From JBHJOF01 sp050330055 (GTDB taxonomy: Bacteria > Pseudomonadota > Alphaproteobacteria > Kiloniellales > JAKSDN01), in the NCBI GenBank assembly GCA_050330055.1, contig JBHJOF010000178.1, positions 1 through 29,860 on the forward strand: a stretch of 29,860 nt of DNA, written 5' to 3'. The stretch's first letter is position 1. The number at the start of each line of letters is the position of its first letter. The notes under the pieces are model-generated. The model did not search any database and was not told the origin of the DNA. It worked only from the letters and a program-made list of their open reading frames with translations. This document shows, one piece after another, positions 8,795 through 15,675 of this stretch. The translations under genes were made by a program, and so were the position numbers.

Positions 8795-9939
8795 GAGGCG
8801 CTGCCTCCCTGCGCCTCGCCGCCTTGCATGTCAGTCGCCGCCGGATCGGCGGCGCCTTCCGGCGCCTCCAGGCTCTCCTCGCTGACCACGCGGACCTTCT
8901 GGCCGTCCACGACGAACTCCTGGCCCACCGTGATCAGGGTGATCTCGCGCGGCAGGCCGCCCAGCCAGACGCCCTCGGGCCCACTGTCGACGATCTCCAC
9001 ACCGTGGAAGCGGACCACGTCTTCGGCGTCGACCAGCTTGACGCCCAACACGCCATGGTCGCTCAGGCTGAGGATGGCCGGCGAGACCCTGTGCGCCCAG
9101 ACTTCCTCGATCGGCAGTCGGAGCTCGGCCGACACGCCGTCCGGGATGGCGCCGTCGGGATTGGGCACCTCGAGCTCGACCCGGAAGGTGCGGGTCGCCT
9201 CGGCGGCCATGGCGGCGACGAAGCGCACCTGTCCGGCGACTTCGAGACCGGTGATCAGGCGCACTTGGCCGATGCCGCCGACCTCGACGCGGCCGATGTC
9301 GATCTCATTGACGTGGGCGACCACCAGGATGGGATCGAGATCGACGATCTGCGCGATGGGATCGCCCGGCTCGACATAGGCGCCGCGCTCGACCAGGCGA
9401 TCGTCGACGCTGCCTTTGAAGGGCGCGGTGATCTTGGTCTTGTCCAGCGCCCACTGGGCCCGCTGCAGGGCGGCGCCGGCGGCGTCATGGGCGGCCTGCG
9501 CCTCGGCGACCTGAGTGTCGGCGCGGTAGCCCTTCTCGGACAGCTGCTTGGCCGCCTGAAGCTCGATGCGGCGGTGCTCGAGCAGGGCTCGGGCCTCGGT
9601 GACCGCGGCGGGCCGGTCCTTCGGCGCCAGGCGGACCAGCATCTGGCCCTCGGTCATTCGGTCGCCGCGCTCGAACAGCAGCTCTTCGACCAGGCCTTCG
9701 GTCTCGGCCTTTACCACGACCGAGCGCAGCGCCTGGGTGCGGCCGCGCAGCACCAGCTCGGTGACGTGCGGTGCGGCGCTCTGCTGGCGCACCCGCACGC
9801 TGGCGAGCTGCTGGGCGGCGGCGAGCTGCGCCGGCGGCTTCTGCGCCTCGGCCTGGCGCTCGCCGTCGAGCTGCCCGGAGAGCACCCAGGCGGTGGCAGC
9901 CAGCGCCAGTGCGGCGGCTATGATGTAGGAGCGTTTCAT
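8791..9939 (-). CDS. RND efflux periplasmic adaptor subunit (membrane fusion protein)
   Basis: Links the RND permease encoded just downstream to an outer-membrane channel. It is 382 aa with an N-terminal membrane anchor (residues about 4-21) and no lipobox cysteine. The first half-lipoyl domain (VVVKAETEGLVEELLFERGDRM) precedes a short alpha-hairpin (AVTEARALLEHRRIELQAAKQL to AALQRAQWALDKT). The second half-lipoyl and beta-barrel parts follow (KITAPFKGSVDDRLVERGAYV, DLDPILVVAHVNEIDIGRV). The C-terminal tail from residue about 360 is Ala/Gly/Glu-rich and probably disordered. The ATG at 9939 is preceded by AGAGG. The gene lies 100 nt after the PadR-type regulator on the same strand and overlaps the permease by 4 nt, so the three form one operon under that regulator. 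Confidence 0.93.
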   Translation of the reverse strand: MKRSYIIAAALALAATAWVLSGQLDGERQAEAQKPPAQLAAAQQLASVRVRQQSAAPHVTELVLRGRTQALRSVVVKAETEGLVEELLFERGDRMTEGQMLVRLAPKDRPAAVTEARALLEHRRIELQAAKQLSEKGYRADTQVAEAQAAHDAAGAALQRAQWALDKTKITAPFKGSVDDRLVERGAYVEPGDPIAQIVDLDPILVVAHVNEIDIGRVEVGGIGQVRLITGLEVAGQVRFVAAMAAEATRTFRVELEVPNPDGAIPDGVSAELRLPIEEVWAHRVSPAILSLSDHGVLGVKLVDAEDVVRFHGVEIVDSGPEGVWLGGLPREITLITVGQEFVVDGQKVRVVSEESLEAPEGAADPAATDMQGGEAQGGSAS

Positions 9940-10039
9940 CCGTGCCTCTGTCGCGCGCCGCCGCCCGACGCGTCTCTGTCGGGATCCGCGGCGGGCGGTT
10001 GCGCTGCTGGGTGATACGGGCTCATGGCCGGGAGCGTCC

Positions 10040-10582
10040 CTATTCGGCGACCTGGCGGGGATCGGCCGCCGCGCTGGCCAGCAGCGCCTCTCGGTTCTGC
10101 CTCAGGTAGTCCGCGGCGGCCTGGTAGACGGCAAGGCCGTAGCCGTGCACGAAGCGTTGCGCCCCAGGCGCGTGGGCCACATCACAGCCCCGCATGCGCT
10201 CGATCTTCTCGTCGTAGAAAGCGATGCGCGCGTCTATGACCCCGGCCAGGTAGGAGGCCGGGAGCATGCCGCCGTGGTACAGGATGAAGAGGAAATCGGA
10301 GCGGAAGCGGTCCGGTGCCGGCGGCTCCATCAGGGCCTCGACCAAGCCCGCGCGGCCGCTCTCGGTGATGGCATAGACCTTCTTGTCCGGCCGCTTGTCC
10401 TGCGCCATCTCGGTACAGCTCGCCTGGCCCTCGGCGGTAAGGCGGTTCAGCGCCGGGTAGATCGAACCGAAGCCGGTCTCCTGGAAATGGCTGAAGGGCG
10501 CCTCTTCCAGCGCTTTCTTGATCTCGTAGCCGCTGGCGTCGCCACGGGCGAGCACGGCCAGGCAGAGTGTCTTGGCATCCAT
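10040..10582 (-). CDS. PadR-family transcriptional regulator
   Basis: Likely local repressor of the RND operon. It is 180 aa: an N-terminal PadR winged helix (residues 1-80: KTLCLAVLARGDASGYEIKKALEE, GSIYPALNRL, KKVYAITESGRAGL) followed by a helical dimerisation/effector domain of the vir_act_alpha_C type (residues about 95-170: FLFILYHGG, YEEKIERM-like helix, YGLAVYQAAADYLRQNREALL). The frame is open further upstream to 10729, but M at 10582 starts at the family position and has GAGAGGGG 7-9 nt before it. A perfect 16-bp palindrome lies 16 nt upstream of the ATG, over a candidate -10, which suggests autoregulation. Ligand unknown. It is divergent from the FlgC-like gene. Confidence 0.9.
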   Translation of the reverse strand: MDAKTLCLAVLARGDASGYEIKKALEEAPFSHFQETGFGSIYPALNRLTAEGQASCTEMAQDKRPDKKVYAITESGRAGLVEALMEPPAPDRFRSDFLFILYHGGMLPASYLAGVIDARIAFYDEKIERMRGCDVAHAPGAQRFVHGYGLAVYQAAADYLRQNREALLASAAADPRQVAE

Positions 10583-10598
10583 GGGCAACCCCTCTCGA

Positions 10599-10614
10599 AC
10601 CGATATATATCGGT
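10599..10614. promoter_or_regulatory. Perfect 16-bp palindromic operator (ACCGATATATATCGGT)
   Basis: The sequence is its own reverse complement over all 16 bases. It lies between a candidate -35 and the ribosome site of the PadR-type gene, so a bound dimer would block transcription. PadR proteins commonly bind AT-centred palindromes in their own promoters; the assignment to this regulator is inferred. Confidence 0.6.
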
Positions 10615-10633
10615 GCGAAATAAGCGAGGTAAA
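10604..10633 (-). promoter_or_regulatory. Putative promoter of padR-adaptor-pump operon
   Basis: On the minus strand TTTACC (10633-10628) is followed after 18 nt by TATATA (10609-10604), the centre of the 16-bp palindrome. This would give a leader of about 15 nt carrying the GAGAGGGG ribosome site. Confidence 0.4.
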
Positions 10634-10634
10634 G

Positions 10635-10657
10635 CCCCTATCCGCGCGATATAGGGG
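10635..10657. repeat. Inverted repeat CCCCTAT-N9-ATAGGGG upstream of the padR promoter
   Basis: Seven-base arms (10635-10641 and 10651-10657) flank CCGCGCGAT. The centre again contains CGAT/ATAT, resembling a degenerate copy of the main operator, and the repeat abuts the candidate -35. It may be a second binding site. Confidence 0.4.
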
Positions 10658-10715
10658 TAGTGCGCCGGCCGAGCGCGACCGTTGTCGAGATTTCATCTCA
10701 AATGCGAAACAAATT

Positions 10716-10745
10716 TTCAATAAATACAAATATTTGACTTATAAG
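10716..10745 (+). promoter_or_regulatory. Putative promoter of the FlgC-like gene
   Basis: TTCAAT (10716-10721), 18-nt spacer, TATAAG (10740-10745) within an AT-rich stretch (about 10690-10765) that contrasts sharply with the GC-rich surroundings. An alternative -35, TTGACT at 10734, has no good -10. Confidence 0.33.
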
Positions 10746-10789
10746 ACTTGATGTGAGACATTAGGCCTGCACTATCAGGCGGAGGCCGC

Positions 10790-11188
10790 ATGAACCCGCT
10801 CTACAGCATCCCGGTCGCCGGGCTTGCGTTCCAGAGCAAGCGCTTTGCCCAGTCGGCCGAGAACGTGGCGAACCTGGGCAGCACAGGCGTGCGCAGCGAT
10901 CGCGCCGAGGGCACCGAGGACGGCTTCGTGCCCCATCGGGTGCTCGGTGTGACCGGCGCCCAGGGCGGCGTGCGCGCGGCCTCGCAGCCGATCAACCCGC
11001 CGTCGGTCTTCTTCTACGATCCGGGTGCCCCGGACGCCGACGCAGAGGGCGTGGTGGCCCGTCCCAACGTCTCGCTCGAACAGGAGATGGTGATTCAGCT
11101 TCAGGCCAAGCAGGCCTACAAGGCCAACCTGAAGGTGATCGAGACGGTGGACGAGATGCTGGGCTCCCTGCTGGACGTGAAGTCTTAG
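10790..11188 (+). CDS. Orphan FlgC-like flagellar rod C-terminal-domain protein
   Basis: The 132-aa protein follows the plan of the proximal rod protein FlgC. The N-terminus is MNPLYSIPVAGLAFQSKRF...AENVANLGSTG, matching the rod motif of the SGL-xA-S-N-AN-TG type. Then come YDPGAPDADAEGVVARPNV and the C-terminal helix EQEMVIQLQAKQAYKANLKVIETVDEML, which holds the Flg_bbr_C motif (EM, YxANLxVI). Length is close to FlgC (about 135-140 aa). FlgC assembles in the periplasmic flagellar rod and is normally encoded in a flgB-flgC-fliE cluster; no flagellar gene is seen here. It may be a paralogue with another role or a relocated rod component. GGCGGAGG sits 5 nt before ATG 10790. It is a single-gene unit, divergent from padR. 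Confidence 0.8.
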   Translation: MNPLYSIPVAGLAFQSKRFAQSAENVANLGSTGVRSDRAEGTEDGFVPHRVLGVTGAQGGVRAASQPINPPSVFFYDPGAPDADAEGVVARPNVSLEQEMVIQLQAKQAYKANLKVIETVDEMLGSLLDVKS

Positions 11189-11250
11189 GCTCACGAAAAC
11201 GGCTTTCTGCCTCCCGGCGCTGGCACGTCCGAGGCGCTTCTTTCCTTAGT

Positions 11251-11401
11251 CACCCTCACCCTCCCAAGCGCCCTTCGGCCGCTTGGGCCCCTCCCTCTCC
11301 CCTCAAGGGAGAGGGGAGATATCGTCGTAGCGAGTTGTTTTCCCTCTCCCTTGAGGGGAGAGGGAGGGCCCCATCGCACCAGCGATGGGAGGGTGAGGGT
11401 G
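11251..11401. repeat. 151-bp palindromic intergenic element (nested inverted repeats, MITE/REP-like)
   Basis: The outer arms are CACCCTCACCCTCCCA (11251-11266) and its exact complement (11386-11401). Nested inside, a 27-nt arm at 11289-11315 is exactly complementary to 11342-11368, and these arms are themselves imperfect hairpins (CTCTCCCCTCAAGGGAGAG). The loop is about 26 nt around 11316-11341. The whole element can fold into a long cruciform between the convergent FlgC-like and bluB genes, and could work as a bidirectional terminator. It contains no protein-coding gene. CCCTCACCCTCCC/CCTCTCCC elements of this type are scattered through many proteobacterial genomes. Confidence 0.75.
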
Positions 11402-11474
11402 GAAAACGGGGTCCATCATGTGAGCGCTGGGGCGGCGAGCGGCAGCGGCTGGCTGCACCAACAAGACCAGTGGT

Positions 11475-12167
11475 CTAGCGCAGAATCGGCCTGGTCGCGT
11501 CGTCGCGCCGCTGCTCCCAGCCGTGCCGGGCCAGCTCCGGGTCCTCGTGCTCTTCCTGCGGATAGCCCAGGCAGAGATAGGCGACCAGGCGCCAGGACTC
11601 CGGCGCGTCGAGGCAGGCCCTGACCGCCTCGGGCTCCAGGATCGAGACCCAGCCGACGCCGACGCCCCAGGCCCGCGCCGCCAGCCACAGGCCGTGCACC
11701 GCGGTCACCACCGAATAGCGCAGGGTCTCCGGCATGGTGGCGCGGCCGAGTCCCTGGCCGCACTCGGTTGCTTCGTCGCAGAACACCGCAAGCTGCACCG
11801 GCGCCTCGTCCAGGCCGGCCAGCTTCAGGCTGGCGTAGAGCCGGGCCCGCTCGCCGTGGTAGGACTCCAGCGCCGCCCGGTTGCAGGCCTCGAAGCTGGC
11901 GCGCACGGCGCGGCGGCGCGCCGGATCCTCGACCACCACGAAGCGCCAGGGCTGGCTGTAGCCGACCGACGGGGCCAGGCACGCCAGCTCGATCAGGCGG
12001 TCCAGCAGCCCGTCCGGCAGCGGGTCGCGCCGGAAGCGCCGCACGTCGCGGCGCCAGCGGAACAGCGCCTCCAGTTGCTCGCGGAAGGCGGTGTCGAAGC
12101 GCGGCGCCGGCTCGGCGCCTGCCTGGCTCTTGGCGTCTTTCGCCTTCGCAATGGGTGCAGAGGGCAT
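11475..12167 (-). CDS. bluB: 5,6-dimethylbenzimidazole synthase
   Basis: BluB breaks down FMNH2 with oxygen to give 5,6-dimethylbenzimidazole, the lower ligand of vitamin B12. The 230-aa protein has the nitroreductase fold with BluB-specific features: FRWRRDVRRFRRDPLPD at the N-terminus, LAPSVGYSQPWRFVVVED, the stretch ASLKLAGLDEAPVQLAVFCDEATECGQGLGRATMPE, YSVVTAVHGLWLAARAWGVGVGWVSIL, and the closing YLCLGYP...PELARHGWEQR. Start ATG 12167 gives a short polar lead before the core (residue about 28); an upstream reading to 12377 lacks family similarity. No other cobalamin gene and no convincing B12 riboswitch are in the window. It is convergent with the FlgC-like gene and divergent from the GH15 operon. 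Confidence 0.93.
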   Translation of the reverse strand: MPSAPIAKAKDAKSQAGAEPAPRFDTAFREQLEALFRWRRDVRRFRRDPLPDGLLDRLIELACLAPSVGYSQPWRFVVVEDPARRRAVRASFEACNRAALESYHGERARLYASLKLAGLDEAPVQLAVFCDEATECGQGLGRATMPETLRYSVVTAVHGLWLAARAWGVGVGWVSILEPEAVRACLDAPESWRLVAYLCLGYPQEEHEDPELARHGWEQRRDDATRPILR

Positions 12168-12306
12168 GGCGGCTGGTCCCGATGGCGGCGCTGTCGCACC
12201 GCGGCTGCCGGCGAGCCTCGCAAAGACAGTGGGCCCGTGGCAAGGACCATGGCCGTTTGCGCTGCTGATCGAGTCCGGGCAATCGCGACGCCGCTGCCTG
12301 ACAATC

Positions 12307-12335
12307 CTGGCATCGAGCGGATCGGTCGCTATGAT
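12307..12335 (+). promoter_or_regulatory. Putative promoter of the GH15-otsA-glk operon
   Basis: CTGGCA (12307-12312), a 17-nt spacer and TATGAT (12330-12335) lie about 110 nt before the GH15 start in the 278-nt gap from bluB. It has a 5/6 match at -10 and 4/6 at -35. Confidence 0.4.
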
Positions 12336-12445
12336 ACGGGCCGCGCCGGCGTGCGCGCGATCAGCAAACGACCACAAACACCGCTAGGCTGCATGCAAGG
12401 CACCACGCTCCCTCTCATCGCCCACCGCCTGCTTCGCCCCGCCCG

Positions 12446-14290
12446 ATGGACAGCGCGGTCGGCGGTATGAGCTCGCTCGACCTGGCCGTCATCGGCAACT
12501 GCACCTTCGGCGCGCTGCTCGACCGGCATGCCCGCGTGGTCTGGTGCTGCCTGCCGCGCTTCGACGGCGATCCCGTGTTCTGCGACCTGCTCAACGACCA
12601 CGGCTCGAACGATCCAGGAGGGAGCGACCCGGATGGCCGCCTGGATGGCCGGGGGGGCTTCTACGACGTCGAGCTGTTCGAGCTGTCGCACAGCGAGCAG
12701 GCCTATCGGCGCAACTCGGCGGTGCTGGTGACCCGGCTCTACGACCGCAACGGCGGCGCCATTGAGATCACGGATTTCGCCCCACGCTTCAAGCAGTTCG
12801 GCCGCGTGTTCCGGCCGACCATGCTGATGCGCCGGATCAAGCCGATCGCCGGCACCCCGCGTATCCGCATCCGCCTGCGCCCGGCCTATGGCTACGGCGC
12901 GCACCGCCCGGACACGACGCGCGGCTCCAACCACATTCGCTACCTGATGGCGAACCTGGTGCTGCGCCTGACCACCGACGCGCCCTTGAGCTACATCGTG
13001 GACGAGGTGCCTTTCGTCCTCGAGCAGTCGATCACGCTTCTGCTCGGCCCCGATGAGAGCCTGCACGAAGGAGTCAATGAGACGGCGCGCGACTTCTTCG
13101 AGAAAACCGACTTCTATTGGCGCGAGTGGTGCCGCTATCTGTCGCTTCCCTTCGAGTGGCAGGAGGCGGTGATCCGCGCGGCCATCACCCTGAAGCTCTG
13201 TTCCTTCGAGGAAAGTGGCGCCGTTCTTGCGGCCATGACGACCTCGATCCCCGAGGCACCGGGCAGCAGCCGCAACTGGGACTATCGCTTCTGCTGGCTG
13301 CGCGACACCTACTTTGTCGTCCATGCCCTCAACAGGCTTGGCGCGACACGGACCATGGAGGCCTACCTCGGCTACATCGCCAACATCGTGGCCATGGCGC
13401 CGGACGGCTATTTGCAGCCGCTGTTCGGCATCACGCTGGAGACCAAGCTGCCGGAGCATCAGGCTGACAGCCTTGCCGGCTATCGCGGCCTGGGACCGGT
13501 GCGCCTCGGCAACGGCGCCCATACCCAGATTCAGAACGACGGTTACGGCAGCGTCATCCTGGCCACCGCGCAAAGCTTCTTCGACCACCGCCTGTCGCAC
13601 ATGGGCGACGTGGCGCTGTTCCGTCGCCTGGAGACCCTGGGCGAGCAGGCGGTCAAGCGATGGAACCAACCCGACGCCGGCCTTTGGGAGCTGCGCACCC
13701 GCGCGGCGGTACACACCTATTCCGCCGTGATGTGTTGGGCAGGCTGCGACCGCCTGGCCAAGATCGCCGCCCACATCGGCGAGGCCGACAGGTCGATCTT
13801 CTGGCGCCGGCACGCCGACGAGCTGCGCCACGAAATCCTGCAGCGCGGTTGGAACGAGCAGGTCGGCAGCTTCGCCTCGACGTTCGACGGCGACGAGATC
13901 GACGCCAGTCTGCTGCTGCTGCCGCAGCTCGGTTTTATCGAGGCGGATGATCCACGCTTCCTCGGCACGCTGAAGCGCATCGAGGCGCTGCTGCGCCGCG
14001 GCAACCATATCTTCCGCTATGCCTCGGCCGACGACTTCGGTCTGCCGGAGACGGCCTTCACCGTTTGCACGTTCTGGTACATCGACGCGCTGGTCGCGGT
14101 CGGCCGGGCGGACGAGGCGCGGGCGCTGTTCGAGAACATGCTGAGCTGCCGCAATCCGCTGGGCCTGCTGTCCGAGGATATCGATCCGGCGAGCGGCGAG
14201 CTGTGGGGCAACTTCCCGCAGACCTACTCCATGGTCGGGTTGATCCACTCCGCCATGTGTCTCTCGAAGCCTTGGGAGGAAGCCTTTTGA
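12446..14290 (+). CDS. Glycoside hydrolase family 15 protein (glucoamylase/trehalase-like)
   Basis: An inverting exo-alpha-glucosidase family; bacterial members of this layout hydrolyse trehalose or malto-oligosaccharides to glucose. The 614-aa protein has an N-terminal beta-domain (LAVIGNCTFGALLDRHARVVWCCLPRFDGDPVF, the trehalase-like N region). The (alpha/alpha)6 barrel follows, with SSRNWDYRFCWLRDTYFVVHAL. The expected general acid is the Glu of LWELRTR (about residue 413), and the base lies in LLSEDIDP (about residue 576), followed by ELWGNFPQTYSMVGLIHSA. No signal peptide, so it is cytoplasmic. ATG 12446 is used, and ATG 12467 (MSSLDLAVIGN) is equally possible; neither has a clear ribosome site. 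Its TGA overlaps the TTG of otsA. The neighbours otsA and glk favour trehalose-related work, but substrate is inferred. Confidence 0.9.
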   Translation: MDSAVGGMSSLDLAVIGNCTFGALLDRHARVVWCCLPRFDGDPVFCDLLNDHGSNDPGGSDPDGRLDGRGGFYDVELFELSHSEQAYRRNSAVLVTRLYDRNGGAIEITDFAPRFKQFGRVFRPTMLMRRIKPIAGTPRIRIRLRPAYGYGAHRPDTTRGSNHIRYLMANLVLRLTTDAPLSYIVDEVPFVLEQSITLLLGPDESLHEGVNETARDFFEKTDFYWREWCRYLSLPFEWQEAVIRAAITLKLCSFEESGAVLAAMTTSIPEAPGSSRNWDYRFCWLRDTYFVVHALNRLGATRTMEAYLGYIANIVAMAPDGYLQPLFGITLETKLPEHQADSLAGYRGLGPVRLGNGAHTQIQNDGYGSVILATAQSFFDHRLSHMGDVALFRRLETLGEQAVKRWNQPDAGLWELRTRAAVHTYSAVMCWAGCDRLAKIAAHIGEADRSIFWRRHADELRHEILQRGWNEQVGSFASTFDGDEIDASLLLLPQLGFIEADDPRFLGTLKRIEALLRRGNHIFRYASADDFGLPETAFTVCTFWYIDALVAVGRADEARALFENMLSCRNPLGLLSEDIDPASGELWGNFPQTYSMVGLIHSAMCLSKPWEEAF

Positions 14291-15672
14291 GTCGCCTGGT
14301 TGTCGTCTCCAACCGCGTTGCCCCGGTACGCAAGGGTCGCTCCGGCGGGGAAGGGGGCTTGGCCGTCGCCGTGCTGGCCGCGCTGCGCGAGCGCGGCGGC
14401 ATCTGGTTCGGCTGGAGCGGCCGCACCTCGGAGGCGGAAGCCGACGGGCCGAACATCTTCGACGTCGGCAGGCTCACCTACGCCACCCTGGACCTGACGC
14501 AGCAGGACTACGACGAATACTACAACGGCTATGCCAACCGGATCCTCTGGCCGCTGTTCCACTACCGCCTCGACCTCACCGACTTCAGCCGCCGGGACAT
14601 GGTTGGCTATCAGCGGGTCAATGCGCTCTTTGCCCACCACCTGCAGCCCTTGCTGCGTGACGATGACGTCATCTGGGTGCACGACTATCACCTGATCCCC
14701 ATGGCCGAGCAGCTTCGCGACGCCGGCTGCAAGCAGCGCATCGGCTTTTTCCTGCACATCCCCTTTCCAACGCCCGAGGTGCTGGTCGCCTTGCCGAACC
14801 ATCGCGCCTTGATCCGGGCGCTCTGTGCCTATGACCTGGTGGGCTTCCAGACCGAACGGGACGTGCACGCCTTTCTCGAGTACATCGTCATGGAGGCGGG
14901 CGGTGAGGTGGAGCGGGGCGGCACGGTCGCCGCCTTCGGCGAAAGCCTGCGTGTCGGCGCCTTCCCGATCAGCATCGACACCGATGCCGTCGCCGGCTTC
15001 GCCAAGGAGGCCATGCACTCGCGCCAGACGGCGCGGCTCCTGGACAGCCTGGCCGGGCGCAAGCTGATCATCGGCGTCGACCGGCTGGATTACTCCAAGG
15101 GCCTGATCGTGCGGGTCGAGGCCATCGAGCATCTGCTGCGCAGCTATCCGGCAAATCGCCGCCAGGTGGTGTTCCTGCAGATCGCTCCGCCGTCGCGCGC
15201 CGACGTGCCCGAGTACATGAAGATCCGCCGCGAGCTGGAGGCGGCGGCCGGCCACGTCAACGGCGCCTATGCCGAGTTCGATTGGGCGCCGATCCGCTAT
15301 CTCAACAAGGGCTTCACGCGCCAGACCCTGGCTGGATTCCTGCGCGTTGGCCGCGTCGGCTTGGTGACGCCGCTGCGCGACGGCATGAACCTGGTGGCGA
15401 AGGAATACGTTGCCGCCCAGGACGGCAAGGACCCGGGCGTCCTGGTGCTATCCCGCTTTGCCGGCGCGGCGCGCGAGCTGGAGGGCGCCCTGATCGTCAA
15501 TCCCTATGACGTGGAAGGTGTCGGCGAGGCACTGCAGACGGCTCTGACCATGCCGCTGGCGGAGCGGCGCGAGCGCTGGAAGGCGATGTATCATCATCTT
15601 CAGCGCTACGACATCGATGCCTGGCGCGAAGCCTTCCTCAAGGCGCTGGCCAGGGCGCCGCAGGCGGCCTGA
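14287..15672 (+). CDS. otsA: Alpha,alpha-trehalose-phosphate synthase (UDP-forming)
   Basis: GT20 enzyme joining UDP-glucose (or another NDP-glucose) to glucose-6-phosphate to give trehalose-6-phosphate. At 461 aa it matches the OtsA-only length, with no fused phosphatase. Motifs: RLVVVSNRVAP at the start, GEGGLAVAV donor loop, WVHDYHLIPMAEQLR (131-144), GFFLHIPFPTPEV, LVGFQTERD, GVDRLDYSKGL with R266 and K271 binding the donor phosphates, and LRDGMNLVAKEYVAAQ (363-378). The start is TTG 14287, giving M-SRLVVVSNRV. GGGAGGA (14274-14280) is 6 nt upstream, and the codon overlaps the GH15 stop (TTGA), so translation is coupled. The glucokinase gene starts 3 nt after its stop. No otsB is visible, so how trehalose-6-phosphate is dephosphorylated is open. 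Confidence 0.95.
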   Translation: MSRLVVVSNRVAPVRKGRSGGEGGLAVAVLAALRERGGIWFGWSGRTSEAEADGPNIFDVGRLTYATLDLTQQDYDEYYNGYANRILWPLFHYRLDLTDFSRRDMVGYQRVNALFAHHLQPLLRDDDVIWVHDYHLIPMAEQLRDAGCKQRIGFFLHIPFPTPEVLVALPNHRALIRALCAYDLVGFQTERDVHAFLEYIVMEAGGEVERGGTVAAFGESLRVGAFPISIDTDAVAGFAKEAMHSRQTARLLDSLAGRKLIIGVDRLDYSKGLIVRVEAIEHLLRSYPANRRQVVFLQIAPPSRADVPEYMKIRRELEAAAGHVNGAYAEFDWAPIRYLNKGFTRQTLAGFLRVGRVGLVTPLRDGMNLVAKEYVAAQDGKDPGVLVLSRFAGAARELEGALIVNPYDVEGVGEALQTALTMPLAERRERWKAMYHHLQRYDIDAWREAFLKALARAPQAA

Positions 15673-15675
15673 GCC

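Noticed and set aside
6515..9379. A 954-codon open frame on the plus strand, antisense to the RND pump and adaptor
   Set aside because: It is a mirror of GC-rich codons on the other strand: His/Asp/Gly/Arg-rich translation, no domain, and it spans two well-supported genes.
12168..12445. Cobalamin riboswitch upstream of bluB
   Set aside because: A CCCACTGT string on the minus strand resembles one riboswitch motif, but the B12 box and the other conserved segments are absent.
12329..14248. A 639-codon open frame antisense to the GH15 gene
   Set aside because: Same mirror effect. The plus strand encodes a complete GH15 enzyme with catalytic motifs, while the antisense translation has no recognisable motif.
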